The notes under the pieces were generated by a model, which was not told the origin of the DNA, ran no database searches, and was given only the letters and a program-made list of their open reading frames with translations. Of a DNA stretch of 64,000 nt, positions 9,601 to 20,948 are shown piece by piece. The position numbers and the translations under genes were made by a program. Position 1 is the stretch's first letter. Each line of letters begins with the position of its first letter. This stretch comes from Eumeta japonica. Its lineage: Eukaryota; Arthropoda; Insecta; Lepidoptera; Psychidae. The stretch lies in contig BGZK01001349.1 of NCBI GenBank assembly GCA_005406025.1, forward strand, positions 62,001 to 126,000, given 5' to 3'.

Positions 9601-12265
9601 ACACCTATAGGTATATAATTTATATACTCGGAGGAAATTCTTTTTAAAACAGAATCTAGTTCTGTTGCAAGCATTTTTGCTACGTTTTTGGATACTCGAA
9701 ATCTGTCAATTAATTCGAAATCATGCCGTGAACAGAAGTTAACTGTTTCTAATTTCTTTTTCCTTTCCTTTTTTTTTATCTGATGAACTCATATCATTAT
9801 ATGTCAATGACGAAAATAATGCAATTTCAAAATCGATTAACCACTCACAAAGCACGTCAAATGCTGCCACCACAACACTTGTAGAAGAATATATACTGCA
9901 CGTCAAACCTAAACTTCATCGGGCTCTAAACGCTCTGTTTTGATCAGTTACGATTAACAGTTAAAGTTACGGAAAAGTTAATCGTGGGTTAGATGAAACA
10001 ACCTATAGTTCATTAAACCAAATAGTTAATAGTCGGTTTTCTTAACTTTAATCTTGGATGAATCAACTCGCCCTAAGACTTCTGACCAAAAAACTGCAGT
10101 AAGTAGTTTTGATAGTCCTGTCTTGATGTTAACCTATCACTACCTAAAGAATTCTGAAGAGACTAAATTAGGTGAAAATCTGAGGGTGCAAGGTCAATGC
10201 TATATGGTGGAAGCATTAACACTTCTTAACCAAACTCTCTTAATATTTATTGAGTAGCTAAAAATGTGTGTGGTCTGGCGTCATGATGGTGAAAAAACCA
10301 CAGCCTTTCTGTTGATCAATTCCGGCCGTTTTTTTTAATTCTTGCGTGAGTCTCATCGGCTGTTGATAGTAGAGATCCGAATTGATGGTTTTGACTGACG
10401 GTAAAAACTTATAATGAATCACCATCTCACTATACACATACCAAATTTGTTGTAAGTTAATCCAGGTTTCGCTAATTTGTGGAGCTTGTTTGCCTTTTGA
10501 CCATGATCTTTTTCGTATGTTCTTGTTGTAATAATCCATTTTTCATCACCAGTGACCAATATTTTCAAAAACGGTTTGATTTCATTACGTTACAATAGAC
10601 AACAGCAAAAGTACACGATTCATTAGATTTCTTTCAGTGAGCTCGTGCGGGACCCAAGTATTGAGCTTTTTTTGTATATCCAATTTTTTTTCAGATGAGT
10701 CTTAACTGTTTAATGGTAAATGCTTTTTCCAAAATGTCATCCATTTTATCCCTAACAGTTCGATCAGAACGAGATTCATCTTTGACATTAAAATTTTGAA
10801 CTAATTTTGTGTTACTCTTACCAATACTTCATTAGATTCATAAAACTCAATTTTTTTGCGGCTTGTATCGCATTTTACTCTGTTTTGCAATAAAACTTCA
10901 AAATGTATCGAATTTCTACATTAGACTCACTCATTTTCGTGGACGGAAGAATAATAGAAAAATGGCGGGACACCGTTTTTACTTTTTCTCCGACCTAATA
11001 TATAATCTCCATTAATGAGCTATCTAATGCAAAAAGAATTTTTCAAATCTGACGGGTAGTTATTGAAATTAACGCCTTCAAACACGCAAACAATTGCTTT
11101 AACGTCATAAAGTTGTAGTATTTGCATACTTTATATATTTTTATGTTATACTATAGTCACTGGACTCGACACGAAATGTTAAAGTTGAACGCTATTGAAG
11201 ACAACTTATGAACTTATATTTTATTATTGCAAATATAATTACTTAGTGTATCTTCCCGACCTTAGTTTCAATGCTTTATGAAATTTTTGATTTTTTACTC
11301 TTGTCGGCGCTAAATCCGTATGTCTATCCGATTGTCTATCTGTGAAACTCCTCAAAAATGCAGTGGTATCAAGTATTTTTTTTTTCATAATAGAGTCGAA
11401 ATATTTTGATTTTCCAATGTGGTGTTGTATTGATTGATCGTGATTATTAGAAAGTACTTGATACTTTTCATCAAAAAATTTGAACTTAGATACAAAGGGA
11501 TATCTGATGACACAAATTAAGCAAATATTTAAAAATTCCTCATTACAAGCAAAGTTTTTGTAATTTCATCAAATATTATCTCACATGTTTAATAGTTAAC
11601 TAGGTTAATAGTAACTAAGTTAGTTACTAGTTAACGTAAATACTATTACTAACGTAAATACTAAATACTTAATTAACGTAAGGCTATTGAACGTATTGTG
11701 ATGAAACTACGATGAATCCACGCGGAGTCTTCTATAGATAATTTTGGGTTATTCATTTTTTGAAATCGGTAGCAGCCCCCAACATAAGTACTTTAATGGG
11801 AAATAGAATTATTGTGGGAATGTATACCTCTACCATGGGTTAATAAACACCTGGTGTAACTTTAGGTGCCATCCTAAGGTTTTATTAGTATTAAGGATAG
11901 TGAAGTATAAAATATTCTGAATTTTATATTATATTATTGGATAAAGTTAAATTATATTTTTAAACGATAATAAAAGTGTAAGATCAGATTGCATATCTAA
12001 AAGTAACTAGAATGCCTGCCAATAAAAGATAAAATATATTTTTTATTCTGTTTAAAACCTCTTGAGGTACAATATTTTGCATAGAATAACTGCCTATATT
12101 TCTGTTTTTTTTTTTTACTTTATTGGATTATTCTGATTTTATCCATTTTTATAGACAAACTTTTTTATTCCACAGGTGGCTGGATTACGTTTTGTGTTTC
12201 TCATCAATCAAGATCTTATTAATGCCATTCGCCAAGAAGCAATTAAAGTCAATCTTGTGGTTTAA
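6699..12265 (+). CDS. MCRS1: Microspherule protein 1 (MCRS1/Rcd5), 3' part: FHA exon and last exon
   Basis: Two coding exons are visible: 6699-6914 (72 codons) and 12176-12265 (29 codons plus TAA). Both junctions are clean (AG before 6699, GAG|GTACGT after 6914, CCACAG before 12176) and the intron is in phase 0. The joined peptide is a forkhead-associated (FHA) phosphothreonine-binding domain. It contains VVGRS, VDVDLSLEGP, VSRRQA, DGRPVLYG and the terminal block RFVFLINQDL, which closely matches the C-terminus I know for vertebrate MCRS1 (called Rcd5 in Drosophila). In those animals the protein is nuclear and belongs to the NSL histone-acetyltransferase and INO80 remodelling complexes. The N-terminal half of the family (about 350 residues in human) is absent; I found no matching exon in 1-6698, so the preceding intron is at least 6.7 kb or upstream exons were missed. 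Several AATAAA hexamers follow the stop, at about 12280-12320. Confidence 0.9.
7997..8491. mobile_element. 495-base MITE with TAA target duplication (PIF/Harbinger-like)
   Basis: The left end reads GGGGGCGTCCATTAATTACG and the right end, reversed, GGGCCGTTCATTAATTACG, so the terminal inverted repeats share ATTAATTACGTGAG. TAA occurs immediately outside both ends (7994-7996 and 8492-8494). A three-base TWA duplication is a habit of PIF/Harbinger elements; that assignment is inference. No coding capacity is seen. It lies in the last MCRS1 intron. Confidence 0.7.
8550..8577. repeat. Short perfect stem-loop
   Basis: Arms GAGTGCTAAA (8550-8559) and TTTAGCACTC (8568-8577) are perfectly complementary around an 8-base loop. 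It lies in the MCRS1 intron just outside the 7997-8491 MITE. No function is evident. Confidence 0.5.
8868..8912. repeat. Imperfect GT/CA alternating tract
   Basis: About 45 bases of almost uninterrupted purine-pyrimidine alternation (GT, CG, CA and TG steps). It can form left-handed DNA in principle. The minus-strand open frame through it (Thr/His/Ala/Arg repeats) is a by-product of the repeat, not a gene. Confidence 0.6.
9008..10998 (-). mobile_element. Mariner element, inactive, split by a nested MITE
   Basis: Terminal inverted repeats: TAAGGTCGGAGAAAAAG at 9008 and, reversed, TTAGGTCGGAGAAAAAG ending at 10998, followed by TA. Between them on the minus strand is a broken mariner transposase. 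Its N-terminus starts at ATG 10934 (MSESNVEIRYILKFYC). Then come LVTGDEKW (about 10540), KRSWSKGKQAP, the TINSDLYYQQPMRL block (about 10370), VLMLPPYS-DLAPSDFHL (about 10170), LLQFF (about 10100) and, after a 0.9-kb insertion, a C-terminal block KLSNKMAHIII near 9100. Many stops and frameshifts are present. Without the insertion the element would be about 1.1 kb, close to normal mariner size. Confidence 0.85.
9172..10073. mobile_element. 902-base MITE nested inside the mariner; TAA duplication
   Basis: The left end reads GGACGAGTTGTTTCA and the right end, reversed, GGGCGAGTTGATTCATCC; both are followed inward by a similar (A)ATCAAGATAAAAGTTAAG-type stretch. TAA flanks both ends (9169-9171 and 10074-10076). 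Removing the insert restores continuity of the mariner reading (QFFGQKS then KFLQQWDYV), which supports the boundaries. No transposase is visible inside. The TWA-type duplication suggests a PIF/Harbinger-like MITE, by inference. Confidence 0.75.
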
Positions 12266-14148
12266 ATATGTATTGTAAATAAATTACATACCTAATAAAT
12301 AATTGTGAAAGAAATAAAGCAATTTCATTTTTAGAACACATTTATTTGGTCATTTCAATATATTTTTTCACAACAAATTGCCACTCAAAAACATGGTTCA
12401 AAAAACACATCCACACACTCCAAACAAAAATTAAGTGTGTAAATGTGTCATAACTGATGTTATTTATCACGAAATACTATCACGTGCGTTTCTGGCATAA
12501 AAGATATGCACCAACATTAGATATATATGTATAAACAAACATCTCTATATAATAATTATTTAATTATATCCTTTACCCTCATACAACAACGTGCAATCAA
12601 CTGCAATAAAATATAACTACCAAAATTAACAATGGCCAACAAGTGCATTTTCATATATTTTTTACAAATCAACACAGTGAGGAACCAAATTTATGGAATT
12701 GTAAGGCTACATAAAAAAAAAACAAAGTAAACCACCAAGAAGATTAAAAACATACATATGCAAATGTGATGATAAAAAATAACACCTACAATATTCTTAC
12801 CCATCTATATTTAAAATATATTTATCTGTTGTAAAATCACACAACGACCAATACATATATTATTTACATTCAAACAGTTTCTATATTTAACAAGGCAACA
12901 CATATTTTCATAACTTAAAAGCACATATTTGGTATAATTCTTGAACACCCTGTACATGATAAAAAATATTTTTTACAATATATCTGTGAAATAGGCACAA
13001 TCGGGTGAAATACAAAATGGCTAATGCCTTTATGAGATCAGTAGATATAGTCCTATATACCAAGTTACATCCTTTATATATTATATGACATAAAACAATT
13101 TTGGATAAATGATACATTATATTTTAGATTTGGTAGCAGAAAGACTGAACATTATTCTATGTGTGTCAACAATCAATTTACTAAGAAGGCACTAGTGCTG
13201 TTAACATTACAATAAATATGAAAATATCAATAAAATATCACTACAAATTTGGTATCTTGTTAAAATTTCATGAAGACAATTGAAGATCTCAAAGCTAAAA
13301 TGGCAAATGAAAGCATTAAACCATATCCTTATAAAATTAATAGAAATTTACCACTGAGTATTGGTTTTAGCTTTTCAATATTTCATCGTCTTTTATTCTA
13401 TGCAGTTATGACCTTTTTGTACTTACGACATATGATTATGCCACACATCTTATTCAATATATTTACAAGATAATGAGCAATAATTCACCACAGTGATTTT
13501 AACATAGTTGGTAAATCAGTGTGATGTTTATAAACAGACACCTCAACCTTTAGTGCAAAACAGTCAAACCTTAAAAACCTCAAAAATTTCATCTGAGCAA
13601 TATTACTCAAACTACACAAATTGTATATATCATTATATATAACACATAGTAAAATAATATAACAACAATTTACATGAAAAATTTAATATTCAATTATTAT
13701 AATAACTATCTAAAAATAAATATAATAATACTTATTATGGCTATGAAAATAGATGGTGTAAAGTAAGCAATATACACTATGTTTTGTTATATATTTGATT
13801 TTAATAATGACAATGGAATGGTCTCTACTAAATATTTTAATTTAAAAGCTAAAGTATAAAACATTACAGATCTGATAGATTGCACATAATACTTATTGGA
13901 AATAAGTAAAAATGGGATTTGGAATTTTCACCTCATTCACATGTGGTTTCGTTAAGGTTATTCACATTAAATAAATTAAAAAGTTAATTTCTAAATCTAA
14001 TTTGGAATTCCAGGAATGTTAAGTAATTAAGTATGGTGGGATAAAAGTTTGGTCAATTCCTACAATGCAACATTGCCTAAATTTCAAATGAGCAACTTTT
14101 CAACACCTTGGGGTTTATTTTACTTACTCTGATTTCAATTTTACTTCA
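12266..14148. other. Convergent intergenic region between MCRS1 and the large minus-strand gene
   Basis: AT-rich sequence holding the 3' ends of two converging genes. AATAAA hexamers after the MCRS1 stop (about 12280-12320) and, on the minus strand, at 14114-14119 (read TTTATT on +) are plausible polyadenylation signals. A 67-codon plus-strand frame at 13270 shows no protein-like features. No other gene is seen. Confidence 0.5.
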
Positions 14149-17100
14149 TTAATAAGGATGTGTCCACCTAATTGTATACTTCAGAGGCACTTTGAATAAA
14201 CTACCTTTGGGCCTACTTATAATCAGTTTTGTTGAAGTCCCGCTAGGTTCATCTTTCTTATTATTTCCTATTTTATCTGCAATTACATAAGTATCTCTTT
14301 TGTGGCAATATATAGCTTTTGTGTTCTTCTTCAGTGCCATTTTATCAATAAAATAATTTTTTTCTAGGAACACCCACGGTTGCCATTTTCTACCTGTTAA
14401 ATCAGGATTGTACATTTTTGATGTACTGGCATAATGAGAACCATTTTCATTCTTTTTTATTACCACTTTTGGTATGGTCTGTTTTATTTTGCATTTAGAT
14501 TTGTGAAGTTTGTACTGTACTTCATCTATACTTCTAAGAACATCTTCAAAATTAGGTTTTTTTTTACTTGATTCCATATCTCTGCTACAAATGAAATCAT
14601 TGTTCTTTAACTTTGGTATATCTTTGGATATTTTTAATCGTTTCAATTTTTCTAATCTATGTTCTGACAATGGCAACTTTATTTTAAGATTATTATCAGT
14701 TCCTTTTGGTGGTGGTATATATTTTTGGGCAGCTTTTGTGATAAGCGGTTTAAAAGAATTACTAGAATGCCCAGGTTTGCCATAATGATTCACTTCAGTT
14801 AATTTGCATCTAAGTCCTTTCTTAAAAAATTCAGACTCATTCTCAGGCTTGATACAAGTTGCTATAGAAGTATCATATTTACAAATTTTCAGCAAAATGT
14901 TAGATTTTTCTTCTGATGTAGTTGAAGATACTTCAGGTGAACTTGATGCACTAGTATTAAAAGAGTTTATTTGTATTGGATTTGATATTTCCATTGTAGG
15001 TAGTAAATTGATATGTCTCTGTACCAATGAAGTTGAACTTTTATTAGGGAAAACATTAGAACTGTCACTTTCATAATCATCTTCACTTTGTGTCAAATAC
15101 TTTTCAATAGATGTTGAAAGAGAATGAGATATCTTTTTATGGTAGTCATATTTCATAGTGTGATTGTCTGAAATGTTTTTTCTGCAGATGTCTAAATCGC
15201 TCACAGTTAAACTTTCACTTTCGTTTTTGATGCTTTTATCTGAAATGGTAGATGTTGTAGACAATTGTGCATTGACACATAGAGTCTTATTAGGTATATT
15301 TTCATCTTCAATTTGGATAGGAGAGTTTGTTGCTCTTTTAAGTTTATCATTGACATTCATTTGTGGAGTTTTATACAAGCTTTCTACTAATTTGATGTCA
15401 CTTTTAAGAATGTTGGATCCATATATGGCCTTTATTTTTGCTGAATCAAAATTCTTACCAAACTCTGTTTCTAACGGCTCAACAGGCATATCATCTTTTT
15501 CCGTTTCGAAAATTGGCAATGAATTCTCATTAGACTCGATAATTTCATCACTGACTACAGTTTCTATACAACCCACGTCATCTACCCAAAAGTCACCATA
15601 ATCTTTGTCCACACAAATATCTGCTTCATTATTTTGTTGCATAGTTTCTTCCTGAATGGTATCATTTTCAATGGGAACTATTACTGTGGTGGACACCGAG
15701 TCTTCATTAGAACATAAAATTTCTTCATCTTCTTGAAAAGAATAACACTCATTACCTTCAACATTATCTAAAGATTCATCAGTAATTAAACAGTCACTGT
15801 CTATTAATATGCACACTGATAAATTCTGATCATTTAATATAGAAGCTATTGAATTCCGACGGCAATTATTAGAGACAGAGATGCGATTATCTACGTCTAA
15901 TGTTAAATTAACATCTCTCTTAGTTTTTTTTTGCCTCGATAGATAATGTTTATTATAAGAATTTTCATTATTGGAAAATTCCAGGTCATACTGGCAAATA
16001 TCAGATTCTGATAGCGAACGAAGTTTACGACTTAGCAAACGTGATTTCGGAGTAGAATAGTTTCTACATGATGTTTCACACTTGCTACATTTCAAGGATT
16101 TTTTAACAATTATATCTTTGGTGCCATAATTATGGATAGCAGAAGTTGAAAATTGTGATGTTTTAGAATTATCACTCTCATTACAATCGTCGGATAATGC
16201 CATTTGATTATTTTCTTCTATGTTAATTAGAGTTGGTAAATTATTAAAGCTTCCAAATGTTTCAGAACTATTTAACTCCAAAACTATGTCCGATTGTTTT
16301 TCAATAGGATCATTTGCTACTTTTTCTGACAAGTTTTCTTGCATACTTTTTATTACTTCATTTTGCACACAAGGAATGATGACAGACTGGATATTTTGAG
16401 ATTCTGTTCCTATAAAGTTTTCCTCAGAATACACATCTTTACTAACACCTGTTAAAACTGAAATTTCACATGAAGTCAATTCTTTTTTTATAATTCCTTC
16501 CGAATTGATCAACAAATTTTGAATTCTAGGTGAGAAAATTTCTTTGCTGAAGGTTTGTCTAAATACAGACCGGTGAATTTTTGATTTTATTTCTTCGTTA
16601 TGACCTTGACTTTGCACATCATGGGCTATTTCAATTACACCACTAAATGATGTCTGTTTATTCTCCTCCTTGATGATACTGTTGTTGGAAATCATTATTT
16701 TGGAACCTGGTTTATCAATATCAATAATATCACTTCCACAAATAACATCTACATCCATATGCAACTCGCATTTAGCTGTAGTAGTATTGTACTTTTTGGT
16801 TTGTTGCACAGATGGAGATCCAAACGGCAACTGTATTGAATTAGAATTTTCAATATTATTCTCAGATGCTACTAATTCAATTTCATCACTTGTTTCTTTG
16901 CTTTCAGTTGAAAAATTCATATCACAAGAATTTATACTGGCATTGTTTTCTTGATTTATAATGTCTTTATTAATAAATTCTTGCTTTTCACAATAAACAA
17001 GAATTTTATGTGTTGAAATATTTGTATTAACTGTTTTGTCTTTAGTAACAAATGATACATTTTGATTAGCATCCTGCTCACTTTTTAGATTAATATCTTG

Positions 17101-20100
17101 ACCAATTATGTCAAGTTGAAAATCTTTATTGTTAGTAATATCAGTTTTGATGACATATGGATCGATTGATTTATTGTTTTCAGAAAGTCTAAGAACACAA
17201 GAAGAATTAAATGGTAATTCTGTTTCTAAAACACTAGTAACAATTTTATCTTCTGTTATGCTTTCCTCGATATTGCCATGTCCTTGATTTAGTTCCAATT
17301 CCCCACTTTTCTTATTTGTAACGCTATTGATTTCACTAGTTCCATTACAGTTAGATAACACGTAATTTGACGTGTCATTACGTGTATATTCATATGTGTC
17401 ATCTTTGATATTGTTTATATTTGAATTATTTAAAAAAAAATTGTGGGTTTACATTCACATTTTTGTCTAAGTTTTTTTTGGATTCAGTGTCAACTATTTC
17501 TTGTACAGCCTTATTATACGGCATCGAGAGGTTAAGTTCATTGGGACAACTAAAAGTTTGTAAATCATCCATTTGGTGCGTTTTACTTTCACTCTCATAG
17601 GTACAATGATCAGAAATGTTCCTAATACAGCTTTTTGACTGTGGTTCTTCAGCCACTTTGCTATCAGATTTATTTTTATAAGCTTTTACAAAAGCTTGGT
17701 CCAATTCTGTAACATTTTCATTGATATTGGGTTCTATGTTTTTTAAATTTACTTCATAGGAAGTACATAGGACTTTTTTTGGAGCAGTTTTATCAGCTTC
17801 TGCTTTATTATCATCTATTTCCATTGAATTTCTAGATTCTTTGACAGATTTCTCAGCATAAGGCAAATTATGTATTACTGTTTCTTCCACTACAATGTTT
17901 TGTAGTATATTATGTTTTTCTTCAGAATATATTTTATTCTCTATAATTTCCAAACAAGAATTCTTTTGGTTATTCATAGAGTTTGAGGCCAAATCTATAA
18001 CTCCATCTGAGGGCATGTTTTTACCGTTTTCTAATTTTTTTGACAGTTTGAATGCTATTCACACTGGTGACATATTGTATTACATGTGATTTAGAAGATG
18101 ACAAGTTCATTGGGGCTGAGAAATCATCAGTGGATTCATCAAAGTTCAATATGGTATCAACTTCCAAAGTAGGAATGTTTTCAGTGTCACCAGTTCTTGC
18201 AATAACACTATCTGAACATTGTGCTTTAACTAAAGAGTTTTCAGATACATTAGGGACATGATTCTTAATTTTTCTGAATTTGCTTAATTTTGTACTTTCT
18301 TTAGCATTTTCAAAATCCGGCGGAATGGGGCTTTTTACGTCAATCAAAAGTGTTTCTTTAATTACTTTATTTGACTCACTGAAAGCAGAAGACTGCAATT
18401 CATGTAAAGAATTTTTATGACTTGTTTCATTAACTAATGGATAAACTGTATTTGTATATTTAGATTTATTTACTTCTGATTCCATTTTATTTGCATCTAA
18501 GAATTGTTGATTAACTTCAGGAAAGTTGAATTCAATATCATTATCAAGTCTCGGTAAAGAAGCAAGATAAACACCAGAATTTGTGTTAAATTCTTGTAAA
18601 TTGTAATTTGTTTTAATTCCTATATCACTTCCATGTGCTTCTGTCAATTTACAAGTAGATGGCTCTTCAAGTTGTAATTTTAATTGTTGAGCATGTTCTT
18701 CAACAAGATCACAATCATTGGAGATGTCATTTTGTGTTGATGGAAGAGGGAGTGACTGGACATGCGGATTAATGACCTTTTCTATCTGTCTTTCAATTGA
18801 AGTCGCTTGTGCTGGTGCAACAATATCAACTGTTAATGCTTTGGGACTACATGGTTTGATTTCAAAATTACAACCTACTTCTTTATGTATTACAGACTGA
18901 CTAATTTTTGCCTCCACATCTAAGGGTGACAAAGGTCGTTGTGATGATTTATTATCAGTATGATGAAGCCCTTTATTAGAATTTGTTGATTGTAGATATT
19001 TGTATTTAACATTTGAATTTCCTAGAACTTTTTCAAATTGATTGAGTAATTCTATATGGTTATAACCTTTGATATTATCTGGTAATTTTGATATTTTTTC
19101 AATGTGTTCATATTTACCCAATTCTTCAGTTGGGACAGTTACCAAATCTAGTACATAGAGCTGATCAGGCTTACTTGATGATTTGATGGGTGCATCATTT
19201 GCAATACAATCATCTGTGGTCGCAGGTGGATTTGTACCATTACCATCAATATTTTCTTCATCACCTTCATTCCACATTTGAAAAAATTGTCTCACGTCTA
19301 TGTTTTTATCAGTTAATAGCTTAACTTTATTATGACATGATCCTCTATTTAATTGATTTGAAGATTCATGTGAACCATATATAGTGTCGCATGCTTTGTA
19401 AAACTCAAGGTTTTGCATTTTATTTGACTCCACACTTTTTCTTTTTCCTATTGAACTCTGATTAATGTAAGTACAGCCTTCTTGCAAAATATTTTGATTG
19501 CTTATTAGATTAAAATTAGGACTGGAATCTAAATAGGGTGCATTAGGAGAAAATTGTCGGTGTAATCGTGCCATACGATTAATGTTATCATTAGGTATTG
19601 TTTTAAATTGTGGTACGCTGTTAGTATTTTTGAAATTCGGCATTTCATTGATATTCCTTTGGTACTGTAACAAATGGGACATAGGCTGTACATTAAGTGA
19701 CGGAAAATTTGTTATAACTGATTCTTTCATGTGATTTGGGGGTATCATTTTGTTCATATAGATGTTTTCTGGTTGATGACAAGGTTTAATGAAAGAAGGT
19801 TCATAATCAGGATACATCTTAGACATATTACTACTTTTGCTAATTTGTTTTGGTTTTATAATATTGTCATTTGGGTATGGTATCTTGTTTGGAAAGCCAT
19901 TGGCATTCACGGCAGATGTATAGTTTTGTGTAAATTCATGACTATGGTAAGTTGAATTAAAGGCATGTATTGGATTTATAGGCCTTTGAAATCTTTCTGG
20001 TGGTATGTCATTTATATGAGGTCTTAAATATTTAAGTGGCACTTGATTATATGTTGCATAAGTCTGTGGTGGAATTATTTTATGAGAAGTGTAAGTCATA

Positions 20101-20948
20101 GGATTGCATGATATAGGATAATTATTAATATACTCATACCTCACATGTTGTACTCTATCCTTTGATGATGGGTAAGGTTCATAGCGTACATTACCTGGGC
20201 GATAGAATTGATTTGAATACAAATGAGAACTTTCTTCTGGAATCATATGATGTGAATGTGCAATCGGAACAGGATATGATGTGTGATTTGAGTACTCTGG
20301 ATACCGATACATATTTGATGGTGAAAATTGAGGATATGTTCTTCCAGGCATTGTATTCGATGGAGTCCAACCATGTGGGGGTATGGTTGTCCCTGCAGGC
20401 TGAGGAATGTACATTTCACTGTTACCAAAATTTCTTTGCTCAGTTGGTGTTTGAGGAACATTATAAGGCACATCAATATGCTTTGGATCAGCTAAATGAA
20501 TCTTAGAGTTTTTTGTTAAATTTCTTCCATTTGTAAAATTTGTAGGTACATCTGTACCTTTCATGGTATCAATGTGTGGTGGTATCATAACCCTCTGCAT
20601 GTTTTCTTGATAAGTTTGTCTAGGTGATATATTTCTTAATGGATGATGTTTCAATATTTTTTCATAGTGATCAGGGGAAGGACAAACAGGATTTTCTTTG
20701 TAATTCCACTCAGTACAATTCTTTCTTATACTAAATTCTAGATTTGATAGTGATTGAGGTACAACTCGATCTGGACCTATGATCGCGCATGGTCGTGAAG
20801 TTTGTACGTCCATTTTGGGTATCGCATTTGAATCCACATAATTTTGATTGGAACACAAAGTTCGCGGATCACTATGTTCATAGTTAATAAATTCATTGCG
20901 TTGCCTGTCAATGGAGTCCGTTCTTAAATCTTTAGCATCCATTGTCAT
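14149..20948 (-). CDS. Large unnamed nuclear-type protein, about 2,265 residues, two homopolymer frameshifts
   Basis: Three long frames on the minus strand (20948-18021, to 17426, then to 14149) join into one uninterrupted reading if one base is dropped from T7 at 18035-18041 and one from A9 at 17432-17440; the joined length is then exactly 2,266 codons including TAA. The start is ATG at 20948 (or the second ATG, 20942); an in-frame TAA lies just upstream. No introns are needed. The first about 450 residues are rich in Pro, Tyr, Asn and His. A more structured block near residues 590-640 includes QLYVLDLVTV, KYEHIEKISKLP and NQFEKVL. A long Asn/Ser/Glu-rich acidic middle contains a CSKCETSC motif near 1615. 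The basic C-terminus has RKWQPWVFLEKNYFID near 2190. Composition suggests a nuclear scaffold or regulator, but I recognise no family. The errors sit only in homopolymers, so I read them as assembly errors, not gene death. Confidence 0.75.
17432..17440. other. Frameshift site 2: A9 (T9 in coding sense)
   Basis: In coding sense the second frame ends NPQFFFK then TAA. With one T fewer it reads NPQFFLNNSNINN and continues without a stop into the third frame (YVLSNCNGTSE). That third frame has no ATG of its own nearby, which supports continuity. Confidence 0.75.
18035..18041. other. Frameshift site 1: T7 (A7 in coding sense)
   Basis: In coding sense the frame ends TVKKIRKR then TAA. With one A fewer in the A7 run it reads VKKLENGKNMPSDGV and enters the next open frame, whose ATG lies five bases after this stop. 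Confidence 0.75.

Noticed and set aside
14510..16954. Several 90-145-codon plus-strand frames opposite the large minus-strand gene
   Set aside because: They are mirror frames of the long coding region, hydrophobic because the real strand is Asn/Ser/Glu-rich, and have no splice or start context.
14149..18016. Second and third long frames as separate genes
   Set aside because: The third has no ATG at its start and both connect to the first by single-base homopolymer corrections; one gene is the simpler reading.
20162..20506. 114-codon plus-strand frame over the Pro/Tyr-rich N-terminus of the large gene
   Set aside because: Antisense shadow of repetitive coding sequence; no independent support.
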